From positions 310,001-374,000 of the forward strand of contig LWTK01000046.1 of NCBI GenBank assembly GCA_003326205.1: 64,000 nucleotides of DNA, given 5' to 3'. The number at the start of each line of letters is the position of its first letter. Position 1 is the first letter of the stretch. Below are positions 51,032-60,995 of this stretch, in pieces. The position numbers and the translations under genes are program-made. The notes beneath the pieces were generated by a model. It was not told the DNA's origin, did not search any database, and saw only the letters and a program-made list of their open reading frames with translations. Source of the stretch: Nostoc sp. ATCC 43529 (lineage in GTDB: Bacteria; Cyanobacteriota; Cyanobacteriia; Cyanobacteriales; Nostocaceae).

Positions 51032-52513
51032 TCAAGCAATTGGAATTTCAATAATAAACTTTGTCCCCTGACAGTGTGAAGAAACACACTCTAATTGACC
51101 ACCATGCTTTTCTGCCACAATTTGCTGGCTAATTGATAAACCCATACCTGTGCCTTTGCCCATAGGTTTGGTAGTGAAGAAAGAGTTAAAAATTCTAGAA
51201 CGGACATTCTCTGTCATTCCAACACCATTATCCGCTATTGATATCCTGACGCGATCGCCTCCAACTGTTTCGGTATTAATGGCAATTTGCGGCTGAGAAG
51301 TTAGGCAATCTTGAGCGCAATCAACATCTTCTAAAGCATCAATGGCATTAGCTAAAAGATTCATAAAAACTTGATTTAGCTGACCAGCATAACAGGTTAC
51401 TGATGGCAACGCACCATATTTTTTTATCACTTCAATAGCTGGACGTTCGGAGTTAGCTTTTAATCGATGTTGCAATATCATCAAGGTACTATCAATACCT
51501 TCATGAATATTAACTGGCTTCTTTTGAGTGTCATCTAAACGAGAGAAGTTACGCAGAGATAAGACAATCTGGCGAATGCGATCGGCACCTAATTTCATCG
51601 AAGACAGTAGTTTTGGTAAATCGGAAATTACAAACGGCAAGTCTATTTCTTCAATGCGATCGATAATTTCTCGTGCAGGATTTGGGTAGTGTAATTCGTA
51701 GATTTCTACTAACTCAATTAATTGTTGAATATATTCCTGTGTCGGTAATAGATTCCCATAAATAAAATTTACCGGATTATTAATTTCATGAGCTATACCT
51801 GCAACAAGTTGACCCAAACTAGACATTTTTTCACTTTGTACTAACTGCAATTGAGTGTGTTGCAGAGCTTTTAAAGAATTTTCTAAAGCAATTGCCTTTT
51901 CTCTTTCTCTGCGTTCGCTGTCACGCAGTGCCATTTCTATTTGTTGACATCGTTCTATTTCTAACTGTAACCTTTGACTTAAAGAATAACTTCTTAAAGC
52001 CGTTAGCATCGTAGTGTATAACTTTTGGCTAGTTAATTCAGTTTTAGTTTTATAATCGTTAATATCATAATTAAAAATAATTTCTTTTTCTGGTACGTGT
52101 CCTGGTTGCCCAGTGCGTAAAATAATTCGTACTAATTGGTTACCTAAAGCCTCACGAACATATTGAACAAACTCTAGCCCAGCATTATCTGTTTCCATAA
52201 TTACATCTAAGAGAATTATGGCAATATCCGAATTTTCTTCAATTACCTGTTTAGCATGACTAGCTGAGTAAGCATTCAAAAAAGCTAAAGATTTATCTTC
52301 AAAAACAAAGTTAGTCAGCGCAATATTAGTAGCAGTGTGAACTTCTGATTCATCATCTACAATTAAAATTTTCCAGCTTTCGGCAGGTAATTGATCATCT
52401 ATTTCAGCAGCAAACACTAACTCATCATCTAAGTTGTTTGAATTATCACTATTTGATGAAGCTATATTTGTAAATAAATTTTCTTCAAGAATATTAAAAC
52501 TTTTTTGTAACAT
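51032..52513 (-). CDS. Receiver-domain histidine kinase (REC-HisKA-HATPase)
   Basis: 493 residues, soluble. The N-terminal receiver (about 47-175) has Asp53/Asp54 and phospho-acceptor Asp103 in LLDVIMETDNAG; the segment after it (LRTGQPGHVPEKEII, NDYKTKTELTS) is the DUF3369-like extension. A coiled linker leads to HisKA with His242 in AHEINNPVNF, then HATPase with NQVFMNLLANAIDAL, DNGVGM and FTTKPMGKGTGMGLS. It lies 96 bp downstream of the 1771-aa HstK gene on the same strand, so it is probably its phosphorelay partner. The catalytic half closely matches the kinases at 17847 and 23869. Confidence 0.92.
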   Translation of the reverse strand: MLQKSFNILEENLFTNIASSNSDNSNNLDDELVFAAEIDDQLPAESWKILIVDDESEVHTATNIALTNFVFEDKSLAFLNAYSASHAKQVIEENSDIAIILLDVIMETDNAGLEFVQYVREALGNQLVRIILRTGQPGHVPEKEIIFNYDINDYKTKTELTSQKLYTTMLTALRSYSLSQRLQLEIERCQQIEMALRDSERREREKAIALENSLKALQHTQLQLVQSEKMSSLGQLVAGIAHEINNPVNFIYGNLLPTQEYIQQLIELVEIYELHYPNPAREIIDRIEEIDLPFVISDLPKLLSSMKLGADRIRQIVLSLRNFSRLDDTQKKPVNIHEGIDSTLMILQHRLKANSERPAIEVIKKYGALPSVTCYAGQLNQVFMNLLANAIDALEDVDCAQDCLTSQPQIAINTETVGGDRVRISIADNGVGMTENVRSRIFNSFFTTKPMGKGTGMGLSISQQIVAEKHGGQLECVSSHCQGTKFIIEIPIA

Positions 52514-52609
52514 AAAAAAATTATCCTATAAAAAAATGAATGGCACTTATTGAATTTATTCGAGCAGTTTTATAGCAGTTATAAATAACTCTACTCACCC
52601 TGCATATTC

Positions 52610-55600
52610 CTATAATCGCACAGGAAAATTAATAATAAACTTTGTTCCTTTTCCCAACTCACTTTGACATTCAATATCACCCTTAAGTTTTTGAGTAACT
52701 AAGTTATAAACAAGATTTAATCCTAACCCGCTACCTCCTTGACTGCGTTTGGTAGTAAAGAAAGGCTCAAAAATTTTACTTAAATTTTCAGCAGCAATAC
52801 CTTTACCATCATCAGCATATTCTATATGCAGTTTATCGCCAATTTCCTGGAAACTAAAAATCAACTTTCCAGAATCTTCAGGTTCGTAAGCATGAACCAA
52901 AGAATTCATCAGCAAATTAGTAACAATTTGGGATAAAGCACCAGGATAAGAGTCTAAAATAATATTTTCTTCTCCATAAATTTCAATTCTATGTTTACTC
53001 ATTTTTAATTTAGGCCTCAATTGGATTAAAATCTCATTGATATAATTTTTAAAGTTAAATACACGTTGTACCTCGCTAGATTGATCTACTGCTACTTGCT
53101 TAAAACTTTGAATTAATTCTGCTGCTCTATTTAAGTTTATTAAAAGTGTATTGCCGCTTTGCGTAGTTAAATCGAAAAACTTTTCTAAATCAGAGCGTTT
53201 CATCGCGCCAGTTTGATATTTAGAGCAAAACTCTGAAGTATGTTCTACCAAAGCTGAAGCAACAGTAACACCAATTCCTACTGGAGTATTAATTTCATGA
53301 GCAACCCCAGCAACTAACCCTCCTAGCGATGCCATTTTTTCAGCTTCTACAAGCTTACTTTGGGTAGCTTTTAAATTAACTAATGTCTCCGATAATTCTT
53401 GAGTGCGTTTAGTGACTAGTTCTTCTAAGTTTTGATTGAATTCTTGTAAGTTTTTGTAGAGTTGGGCATTCTCAATTGCAATGGCAATTTGAGCAGATAA
53501 TAACCTTAAAAGCTCTAGTCTATCTATAGTAAAAGCACCTTCGGTGAGATTATTTTCTAAATAAAGAATTCCAGTGATTTTACCTTGGTATAGTAAAGGA
53601 GTACAAAGAATAGATTTTGGTTGATTAGCTACAATATAAGGATCTGAAATAAACTGTCCTTCTTGAATAGCATTATTTAAAACGACATTTTCTTGAGTGT
53701 GAATCACATAGTTAATAATGGCATCTGAAAATTTTAGCTTTTCTTCAGAAGCCGTTTTTGAACTTACAGGAATTGATTGTAGTACAGTTACATTATCATT
53801 ATTGACTGCACCTTCAGCTTCAATTAGCCAATTTCCTTGTTTCTCTAAAATTAAACAACCTCTTTGGGCACCAGCATTTTCAATTACTATTCTCATTAAT
53901 CTAGCAAGTAAATTACTCAAAACTATTTCACCCGAAATAGCTTGTGCTGCTTTCATCACTGTAGCTAAATCTAGAGTAACTCCTATACTGGTAGTAGTAG
54001 AAGCAGTTGTGATTTCAATATCTTTAATTTTAGTGGTTGTCTTAGCTGCTTCTTTAACTAGCAACTTCGGATATTTTGTTTCTAAATCTTTTACTTTACC
54101 GAAAGCTCCCCAAAGTCGGTAACTATAGTGAGCTTTCATCATATAAGTTTTAGCAAAATCTTCTTTACCTTTTGCTAACCAAAATTTAGCTGCAAGTTCA
54201 TTAGCTAAAGCTTCATCTTGGATAAATTCATTGTCTCTAGCTGAGGCGATCGCTTTATCATACAATTCCATTGCTTCTAAAACTTTACCAGAAATCCCCG
54301 CTATCTCTGCTTCCACTAACAAATACTTGTGCCAGAAATTATCTGGACATTGTTCTGCCCATTTTTTTAACTTTCTCTGGTTATCAGTTAATAATTTCAA
54401 ATATTTTTCTTGTTCTATTTTAGAAGCAGATGAATAAATTGCTGTCATAATTAATGAGGAATACAAATAATAGTGACAACTAGAAATATGTCCCATTAAA
54501 TAATCGAGTATCTCCGCGGCTGATATTGACCATTTGTGCGCTTCATTGTAGCGATCGTAATTATACAAAACCTGAGCTTTCAGCACATGATATTCACAAA
54601 TCGCCGCCATACTCTTATGCTGATGGAACATTTTTAGATACTGAGAATCTCTTAATTCATCTATTTCTCCAATCAAATTTAATATAGCTAGTTTATTAGC
54701 CAAGATAATATCAGCAGCCCATTGGTTTTGAGTTTTTTCACAAAATAAAATAAAACTAGCTATTTCTTCTAGAAGAAGTTCCAAATTTAGCCCTTGGAAG
54801 AAAAGGGTTATAGTTTGAAACATCCGATTATATCCTGCCCATTGCAGATTCCCAGACTGTAGCCCGATTTTATAACCTTCGTTGTTAATATCAACAGTAG
54901 TTTTAATGTGATTCATCCAACAATTTAAATAGTTGGCAAATATCACACTATCTTGACAGTTTTGGGCTAAATTATTTGTCAGTTCACTCAGTTTTAAAGA
55001 TAGCAATCCAAACTCGTATCCAGACTGAGAATCTTCTAACATGCAACTCAGCATAATGCCATAGCAAGAGTAGCAATAAGAACCGCCAGCCACAAAACCA
55101 TATTTAAAAGATAAATTAATTGCTTTAATAACAGTAATTTTCCATAAAGATTGATGAGAAAAAAATGTTAATGGCCCCATGTGTCCCAATACTTTTAATG
55201 CCACTTTATGTTTGGGAGATTTCATTTTTTCTTCATTAATTAATGAAGCAATTTTTTTATCTCCCAAATAAGTTTTGGCTTCAGCTATTTCCCCAGGAAG
55301 TACTGCTTCTAAATCTTCTACCTTTTCTGGTAAATTAATTCCTAGTAATGCTAGTGCTTCCCGTCCAGCTTGAATTGCTTCTTCATATTTAGTTAGTAAG
55401 GTATACTGCACAATCAGGATATTATAAACTTCTGCTTTTTCAATAGCTGATTTTGCTTGATTTAATATTAATCCGATCAATGCCTCAGATTGCTCAAAAT
55501 TTCCGTTTAAGTACTCAATCTCTGCTCGTTCTTTATAGATTTTTAAAGTTAAATTATAGTCTTGTGTCCATGTATTTGCATTTAAACAATCCATAGCCGC

Positions 55601-57925
55601 GATTAAATACTCTCTAGCAGCCGCATAAGCCATTGAGTCTTTAGCTTTTTTACCTGCGATTAAATTCAAGTCAGCTAATTTAGCCTTTTGCTCTAAATCA
55701 TCAATTAACTCAACACCACTATTCAGATGGTTGACAATATCAAATATTTTTTCCTCAAGTTCGGTAGCACTAGTATTTTGAAATAGTAGTTGGCCGATTT
55801 TGAGATGAACTTGTTTTTTATGCTCTTCGATAATGAGTGCGTAAGCTGCTTGTTGCACTCGGTCATGTAGAAATCGAAAACTGAAAATTACCAAACGAGC
55901 ATTAATTACTTCTTCTGACGTAATTTCTAAATCGGAAAGAGGTAAAATCAAGCCTTCTTGAATTGCTGGTAAAAGGTCTTGAAAAGCTTCTGATGTTGAT
56001 TTTTCGCTAATAATAGAAAGTGTGTGTAAATCAAATGTATTGCCCGCACAAGTAGCTAACTGTAAAACTTGTTGTGTTGCATCAGGAAGTTTTTTTAATT
56101 TCCCGATCATTAACTCTACAACATTATCAGTAATATCTATTGCCTCAATATTGGATATGTCCCATTGCCATAAAGCTTTACTAATTGCTGATGGAGGTTG
56201 AAAAGTTAACAGATTTTCTTGATATAAAGTTTTGAGAAATTGATTAACAAAGAAAGGATTTCCAGAAGTTTTACGTATGATTAATTCAGCTAAAGGTTGA
56301 ATAGTGAAAGTGTCACTATGCAGTGTCTCAGTAATTAACTCGTTAACGTGTGCAAGTGCTAAAGGAACTAAAGTTATATCGTTGATAATAGCAGCTTGAG
56401 AACGTAGGGAATCAAGAGTCATTACCAATGGATGTCTGGGATCGACTTCATTATCTCGATATGCTCCAATTAAAAACAGATAATGGATTTCCTCGTCAGT
56501 CATCATGACTTCTAGCAACCTTAAAGTAGCTAAATCAGCCCACTGTAAATCATCTAAAAAAATTACTAGAGGATGCTCTAATGAACAAAACACACGAATA
56601 AAATTTTGGAAAACTAAATTAAAGCGGTTTTGAGCTTCTGAAGCTCCTAGTTCTTGTACTGGAGATTGTTTACCAATTATCAGTTCAACTTCAGGAATAA
56701 CATCAATAATTACCTGACCATTAGCACCAAGAGCCTGAGAAAGTTTTTCTTGCCATTGATTTAGTTGTTCTTGACTTTCAGTTAATAATTGTCTAACTAA
56801 TGACTGAAAGGCTTTAACTATAGCTGAATAAGGAATATTACGTTGAAATTGATCGAATTTACCAGAAATAAAGTAACCTCTAGCTTTAGTAATTGGTTTA
56901 TATATTTCTTGTACTAATGCTGATTTACCAATGCCGGAATATCCCGATACTAAAATCATTTCTTTCGTTCCAGCACTCACGCGTTCAAAAGCTGCTAGTA
57001 AGGTAGTAACTTCTTGTTCTCTACCATAAAGTTTTTGTGGAATCTGAAATTTACTAGAAATATCTTGTTGTGCAAGTACAAAATTAGAAATATAACCTTG
57101 ACTTTGTAATTGTGTTAGACAAGTTTCTAAATCAGAAATAATTCCCCAAGTAGTTTGATATCTTTCTTCCACTGTTTTGGCTAACAGCTTCATCACAATA
57201 TCTGAAATAGGTTCGGGGATTTCTCGATTAATTTCATGAGGGGAAATTGGTTGTTTAGCAATGTGGCAATGAACTAACTCCATTGCATCAACATAATTAC
57301 AGGGTAATTGTTGTGTTAGTAGTTCATAAAAAGTGACACCAAGCGAGTAAAAATCAGTACGATAATCCATTGCTCGGTTCATTCTGCCCGTCTGTTCTGG
57401 TGAGATGTAGGCAATAGTTCCCTCTAAAACGTTAGGATTTTTAATAGTCGGATTTTCATGAGTTAATACAGTTGAAATGCCAAAATCTATGATTTTGACT
57501 TGGGATGTACTAGGATTAATAACAATATTCCCAGGGTTAATATCTTTATGAATAATATTTTTTTGGTGGATTTTACCCAAAGCTTTAGTAATTGCGATCG
57601 CCAATAATAAAAATTCTGTTAAAGTAAATTTTTGGCGATTAATTACAGATTTTAATGATTCACCACCAAAATCTTCTAATATCATTACCAAACTATTTTG
57701 AGATTTTTCTAAGTTGTAAACCTTAATTACTCCATCTAAATCTAAATTTTTTGTAATTTCGTATTCTTGTTTATATCTTACTAATGCTGATGGAGTAGGG
57801 TAATCTTGTTTTAAAAATTTGAGAATTACAGGTTGACAATCCTGGTTTCTATGCCCTCTAAAAACTGAAGAATTATTACTTTCATAGATTTGATTAAAAA
57901 TCGTATAGCCAGGTAAATTTAACAT
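52610..57925 (-). CDS. HstK-type Ser/Thr kinase - AAA ATPase - GAF - histidine kinase
   Basis: 1771 residues. A Ser/Thr kinase domain (about 7-270) has Lys36, HKD 126-128 but Asn130 in place of the usual catalytic-loop Lys (HKDINPGN), and DFG 147-149. Then come an AAA ATPase (about 295-590; Walker A GYSGIGKS near 325-333, VIFLDDLQWAD), a long helical region, GAF (about 1340-1490), coiled coil, HisKA with His1543 in AHEINTPVGI, and HATPase (GKGTKF end; SGLGLNLV). It lacks the PAS domain of the 1983-aa paralogue, and its histidine-kinase part is of a different subtype. The operon with the REC-kinase resembles other HstK loci. Confidence 0.92.
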   Translation of the reverse strand: MLNLPGYTIFNQIYESNNSSVFRGHRNQDCQPVILKFLKQDYPTPSALVRYKQEYEITKNLDLDGVIKVYNLEKSQNSLVMILEDFGGESLKSVINRQKFTLTEFLLLAIAITKALGKIHQKNIIHKDINPGNIVINPSTSQVKIIDFGISTVLTHENPTIKNPNVLEGTIAYISPEQTGRMNRAMDYRTDFYSLGVTFYELLTQQLPCNYVDAMELVHCHIAKQPISPHEINREIPEPISDIVMKLLAKTVEERYQTTWGIISDLETCLTQLQSQGYISNFVLAQQDISSKFQIPQKLYGREQEVTTLLAAFERVSAGTKEMILVSGYSGIGKSALVQEIYKPITKARGYFISGKFDQFQRNIPYSAIVKAFQSLVRQLLTESQEQLNQWQEKLSQALGANGQVIIDVIPEVELIIGKQSPVQELGASEAQNRFNLVFQNFIRVFCSLEHPLVIFLDDLQWADLATLRLLEVMMTDEEIHYLFLIGAYRDNEVDPRHPLVMTLDSLRSQAAIINDITLVPLALAHVNELITETLHSDTFTIQPLAELIIRKTSGNPFFVNQFLKTLYQENLLTFQPPSAISKALWQWDISNIEAIDITDNVVELMIGKLKKLPDATQQVLQLATCAGNTFDLHTLSIISEKSTSEAFQDLLPAIQEGLILPLSDLEITSEEVINARLVIFSFRFLHDRVQQAAYALIIEEHKKQVHLKIGQLLFQNTSATELEEKIFDIVNHLNSGVELIDDLEQKAKLADLNLIAGKKAKDSMAYAAAREYLIAAMDCLNANTWTQDYNLTLKIYKERAEIEYLNGNFEQSEALIGLILNQAKSAIEKAEVYNILIVQYTLLTKYEEAIQAGREALALLGINLPEKVEDLEAVLPGEIAEAKTYLGDKKIASLINEEKMKSPKHKVALKVLGHMGPLTFFSHQSLWKITVIKAINLSFKYGFVAGGSYCYSCYGIMLSCMLEDSQSGYEFGLLSLKLSELTNNLAQNCQDSVIFANYLNCWMNHIKTTVDINNEGYKIGLQSGNLQWAGYNRMFQTITLFFQGLNLELLLEEIASFILFCEKTQNQWAADIILANKLAILNLIGEIDELRDSQYLKMFHQHKSMAAICEYHVLKAQVLYNYDRYNEAHKWSISAAEILDYLMGHISSCHYYLYSSLIMTAIYSSASKIEQEKYLKLLTDNQRKLKKWAEQCPDNFWHKYLLVEAEIAGISGKVLEAMELYDKAIASARDNEFIQDEALANELAAKFWLAKGKEDFAKTYMMKAHYSYRLWGAFGKVKDLETKYPKLLVKEAAKTTTKIKDIEITTASTTTSIGVTLDLATVMKAAQAISGEIVLSNLLARLMRIVIENAGAQRGCLILEKQGNWLIEAEGAVNNDNVTVLQSIPVSSKTASEEKLKFSDAIINYVIHTQENVVLNNAIQEGQFISDPYIVANQPKSILCTPLLYQGKITGILYLENNLTEGAFTIDRLELLRLLSAQIAIAIENAQLYKNLQEFNQNLEELVTKRTQELSETLVNLKATQSKLVEAEKMASLGGLVAGVAHEINTPVGIGVTVASALVEHTSEFCSKYQTGAMKRSDLEKFFDLTTQSGNTLLINLNRAAELIQSFKQVAVDQSSEVQRVFNFKNYINEILIQLRPKLKMSKHRIEIYGEENIILDSYPGALSQIVTNLLMNSLVHAYEPEDSGKLIFSFQEIGDKLHIEYADDGKGIAAENLSKIFEPFFTTKRSQGGSGLGLNLVYNLVTQKLKGDIECQSELGKGTKFIINFPVRL

Positions 57926-58448
57926 AGTTAAGTTATCTCTATTCTTTATATATGTGCGAGATGAAAAATATTAGTTATTAGCTATAATTAAATCTATTAA
58001 CTGTAGAGCTAATACCAATAGGAACAATCTGAAATTTGTAGCTGAATTCAACCTTACCCATTCGCTAGAGTAAGACAGTCAACTAACTAAATAAATCTTT
58101 TTGTCCTTTTACTAAAATGCCCATAAATTTAATAAAAAATTAGTTACTCAATAAAACTCAACATTTATTTAAAAAATGACATTTTAGATGAGCTTGTTGC
58201 TTGTTTCCTTAGCTTTGCAAAAACAAAGCTAGTCTAATTTTTGCCACAATAGAAAAAAGTAAAATACCTTTACTGTTAGCCAAAACTGAAAGTTCCTACA
58301 GACATAAAAAAGACAGTAGAAATTCATAATTTCTACTGTCTTTTTGTACTAATTTTCTATGTAAATCCACTTAATCTTGTTTAAACGAAATGCAAACTAC
58401 GCAAACAAAAGCTTCTAAATTCAAAATTCAAAACTAAAAATGGTATGG
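57926..58448. other. Intergenic region upstream of the 1771-aa kinase
   Basis: 523 bp, AT-rich. It contains the strong hairpin at 58307-58345 (listed). The right part (58380-58448) holds a short AAATTCAAAATTCAAAACTA direct repeat. The kinase promoter must be near 57926-58100. No gene seen. Confidence 0.55.
58307..58345. terminator. Bidirectional intrinsic terminator downstream of the ssuA-like gene
   Basis: A perfect 18-bp inverted repeat, AAAAAGACAGTAGAAATT and its complement, with a 3-nt loop (CAT). It has A-runs on the left and T-runs on the right, so it can work on both strands. It lies 104 bp beyond the stop of the leftward binding-protein gene. Confidence 0.88.
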
Positions 58449-59543
58449 CTACTTATTAGCTAAAACTTCAGCAGGAGTAATTTTTGCGTACTCTTCAGGT
58501 GTCAAAAATCCAACTTTCACATCCACCTTCTTTGGTATAAGTCCGAGGCTGTACCATTTATCTGCAACCTCTTGCTGCTTGATAATAGTTTTCTCAGTAA
58601 TTGGTAGCACTCCGTAGCTATATTTACTATGCATAGCTTCTAGAAAAGAGGAGTCTAGTTGAGTCACAGGAGCAAGTAGTTGTGCTACTTCTTTGGGATG
58701 TTCCTTAGTCCAGATTTCTGCCTTTTCTAATTCTTCTAGAAATACTTTAATCACATCAGGATGTGCTTCATAAAACTGACGTGAAGTTGAGTAAAAATTG
58801 CCAGTATCCCGCAACTCGCCTCCATCTACTAAAACACGGCCTGATTTGTTTTGCACATTTCTGGTAACAAATGGCTCCCAAATAAACCAAGCATCTACTT
58901 TTCCCTGACTAAAAGCCACATTAGCATCTGGTGGTGGCAGAAAAACTGATTGAACATCGCTTAGTTTCAGTCCTTCTTTTTCTAACGCTTTGACTAACAA
59001 ATAATGACCTATAGAGGCTTTTTGGAAAGCTACTTTTTTACCTTTTAAGTCAGCAACACTTTTAATCGGAGAGTTTACCGGAACTAAAAGTGAAACTGCT
59101 TTACCGCTAGAGTATGTAGTAGCTAAATAAACAAGAGGCGCTCCTGCTGCTTGTGAAAATACAGGAGGTGACTCGGCTGTAGATGCGATATCAAGCCCGT
59201 TTGCATTTATAGCTTCTAGCTGTTGCGGCCCAGCTGCAAACTCAGTCCACTGTACTTTAAAACCCAGAGGTTCCAATCGCTTTTCTAAAGACGCCTGCTT
59301 TTCTAATACTGCTAAGCCAGTGAGTTGTTTTGAACGTACAATTCGTACTGTTTGCTTTTCTGTAGTGTTAGATGAAGCTGGTGAATCAGAAGTAGCAGGA
59401 GACTGCTGAGCGTTATTTTTGGTTTCACTGCAACTGGATAAGGTTGTAGATAATACTAAGCAGTAGCCTAGAGTAAATAATAAAGAACGACGTGTTATTT
59501 TCTGGCTGTTTCTAAATTCCAATTTTGGTTTTATAGCGGGCAT
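58449..59543 (-). CDS. ssuA: SsuA-like sulfonate ABC transporter substrate-binding lipoprotein
   Basis: 364 residues. The N-terminus has a twin-arginine-like patch (ITRRSLLF, Arg18-Arg19) and then a hydrophobic segment ending in a lipobox (LSSC, Cys38), so it is exported and lipid-anchored. The mature part is a periplasmic binding protein of the NMT1/SsuA type: GLDIASTAESPPVFSQAAG, YLATTYSSGKAVSLLVPVNSPIKSVADLKGKKVAFQ, KVDAWFIWEPFV. It should bind alkanesulfonates, taurine or a related organosulfur compound. No permease or ATPase (ssuC, ssuB) is adjacent in the window. It has its own terminator downstream. Confidence 0.88.
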   Translation of the reverse strand: MPAIKPKLEFRNSQKITRRSLLFTLGYCLVLSTTLSSCSETKNNAQQSPATSDSPASSNTTEKQTVRIVRSKQLTGLAVLEKQASLEKRLEPLGFKVQWTEFAAGPQQLEAINANGLDIASTAESPPVFSQAAGAPLVYLATTYSSGKAVSLLVPVNSPIKSVADLKGKKVAFQKASIGHYLLVKALEKEGLKLSDVQSVFLPPPDANVAFSQGKVDAWFIWEPFVTRNVQNKSGRVLVDGGELRDTGNFYSTSRQFYEAHPDVIKVFLEELEKAEIWTKEHPKEVAQLLAPVTQLDSSFLEAMHSKYSYGVLPITEKTIIKQQEVADKWYSLGLIPKKVDVKVGFLTPEEYAKITPAEVLANK

Positions 59544-60094
59544 GGGTTGTTTTATTTATTGTTCTATTAGGTAGTTACAAAATTATGATTGATTGCGAAC
59601 TTAAAAAGCGAAAAAATCATTTATTAATTTTTAGCAAACTCAATTAATTGAAATATAGGAATTAGAGTGGGATTATACCCACTCTATAAAGATTCGAGGA
59701 ACTTGAGTTTAACAGTTGTGAGGTGGAAAATTAGAAAAGGGAGTGAGAATAACCCACTCCAGGGTTGTGCTAGTCGAAAGTTGAAGTTGATAGCAGAATT
59801 CAGGAGAAAAATAAGCCTTGCTGCTTGGGTTTTAAAACTGGGGTTATACCAATTCAATTAATGATTGCAATACATCCTTGGGTTAAGACGCGATGAATCG
59901 CGTCTCTACAAATGGTCTATGTGTTGCATTATTTTTTGCAATTGGTATTATGTACTCACAAACTTTAAATCTGTTCTCAAATAAACTTTGTAAATTTTGC
60001 TAGTACATAACGGTAACGATCAAGCTACGATCCTAAACTTTTTACATTTGCTGTAATCAAAACTTTTGGGATTTTAGCTTTCAAAGTAGCAGTT
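59544..60094. other. Intergenic region with paired hairpins and a dispersed palindrome
   Basis: 551 bp. AGAGTGGG-ATTATA-CCCACTCT (59664-59685) and GGAGTG-(9 nt)-CACTCC (59740-59760) are two related hairpins about 75 bp apart, each preceded by ATTAGA. AGACGCGAT-GA-ATCGCGTCT (59886-59905) is a perfect palindrome repeated at 60946-60965. A 64-codon frame at 59667-59861 overlaps the hairpins and looks non-coding. The promoter of the leftward ssuA-like gene must lie in 59544-59660. Confidence 0.65.
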
Positions 60095-60916
60095 TTATTT
60101 CTTCCAAACGACTAAGATTGTAGCTTTGAGTTCTTCTGTAAAATGCCCAGAGGGTTCAACTTTTAGTAATGCTTCTTTGAGGTCTGCTTCAAATGCTGGA
60201 GCATTATCACCATAGAAAATTTTTAAAGAAAAAGCTGTGGTATATAAGTAGCCAAGATAGCTATCGACAGTCCAAGATTTTTCAAATGGAACTTCATAGA
60301 CTTGTTGACGAGCAAAAGCTGAATTGGTAATCACAACTTCATGGGGAGGATCGACTGGCTTACGAGTACCTTCTCCTCGTAGTCCAGTCCGCCGGCGATC
60401 GCCCAACCATTTCTTGACAACTCCGAGAGCAGCTTGTTTCCAAGGTAGAGGACTTTCCCAAGGATTATCACCAGTGTTCAGCAGTGCTATTCCACCATCA
60501 TCCGCAAGCAATTCATAAAGGCGTTCAAGCACTAGTTCGCGTTCCATCCAGTGGAAGGCTCGACCAATAGTGGCTAATTTAAATGTTCCTAAACTAGAGT
60601 CGATGAACTCTGCTCCTTGTTGTAACCAAGTAATATTATTTGCTCCGACTGCTGCTGCTTGCCGCTTAGCTTCTGCAATCATATCGGGATCGGGATCGAT
60701 CGCCACAACTTCTTCAAATCTAGTTCTTAAAGGAATAGCAATCAATCCCGGCCCGGTACCCAAATCTAACAGTCGTCCTTGACCATTAAGATTAAATATT
60801 TCAGTTAGCTTATCAAATACAACAGGCGGGTATTTGGTTCTGTATTGAGCGTAGCCTTCAGCGGCTCCCTCAAATAAAGTTGGGTCATAAGTAGGAAGTG
60901 TTTTGAGTTGAGTCAT
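60095..60916 (-). CDS. Class I SAM-dependent methyltransferase
   Basis: 273 residues. YAQYRTKYPPVVFDKL precedes motif I LLDLGTGPGLIA (49-60), the acidic post-I residue is in VVAIDPDPDMI, and TIGRAFHWMERELVLERL matches motif II of the UbiE/Tam-like group (Methyltransf_11/25). The acceptor is probably a small metabolite. The C-terminal third ends TEELKATILVVWKK. It sits between the ssuA-like gene and the acyl-CoA-dehydrogenase remnant, all leftward, but with repeat-containing gaps on both sides. Confidence 0.9.
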   Translation of the reverse strand: MTQLKTLPTYDPTLFEGAAEGYAQYRTKYPPVVFDKLTEIFNLNGQGRLLDLGTGPGLIAIPLRTRFEEVVAIDPDPDMIAEAKRQAAAVGANNITWLQQGAEFIDSSLGTFKLATIGRAFHWMERELVLERLYELLADDGGIALLNTGDNPWESPLPWKQAALGVVKKWLGDRRRTGLRGEGTRKPVDPPHEVVITNSAFARQQVYEVPFEKSWTVDSYLGYLYTTAFSLKIFYGDNAPAFEADLKEALLKVEPSGHFTEELKATILVVWKK

Positions 60917-60945
60917 ATCGATTTGAGATTTTGAATTTTGTAGAG

Positions 60946-60965
60946 ACGCGATTCATCGCGTCTGT
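60946..60965. repeat. Perfect palindrome, second copy
   Basis: AGACGCGAT-TC-ATCGCGTCT, the same 9-bp arms as at 59886-59905 with the loop in reverse sense. The two copies bracket the methyltransferase gene at 60095-60916. Confidence 0.85.
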
Positions 60966-60995
60966 GAGAAAATGAGGGAACCAATGATAAATGCC

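Noticed and set aside
59667..59861. A 64-codon plus-strand frame in the ssuA upstream region
   Set aside because: It covers two hairpins and has no protein-like features; probably chance.
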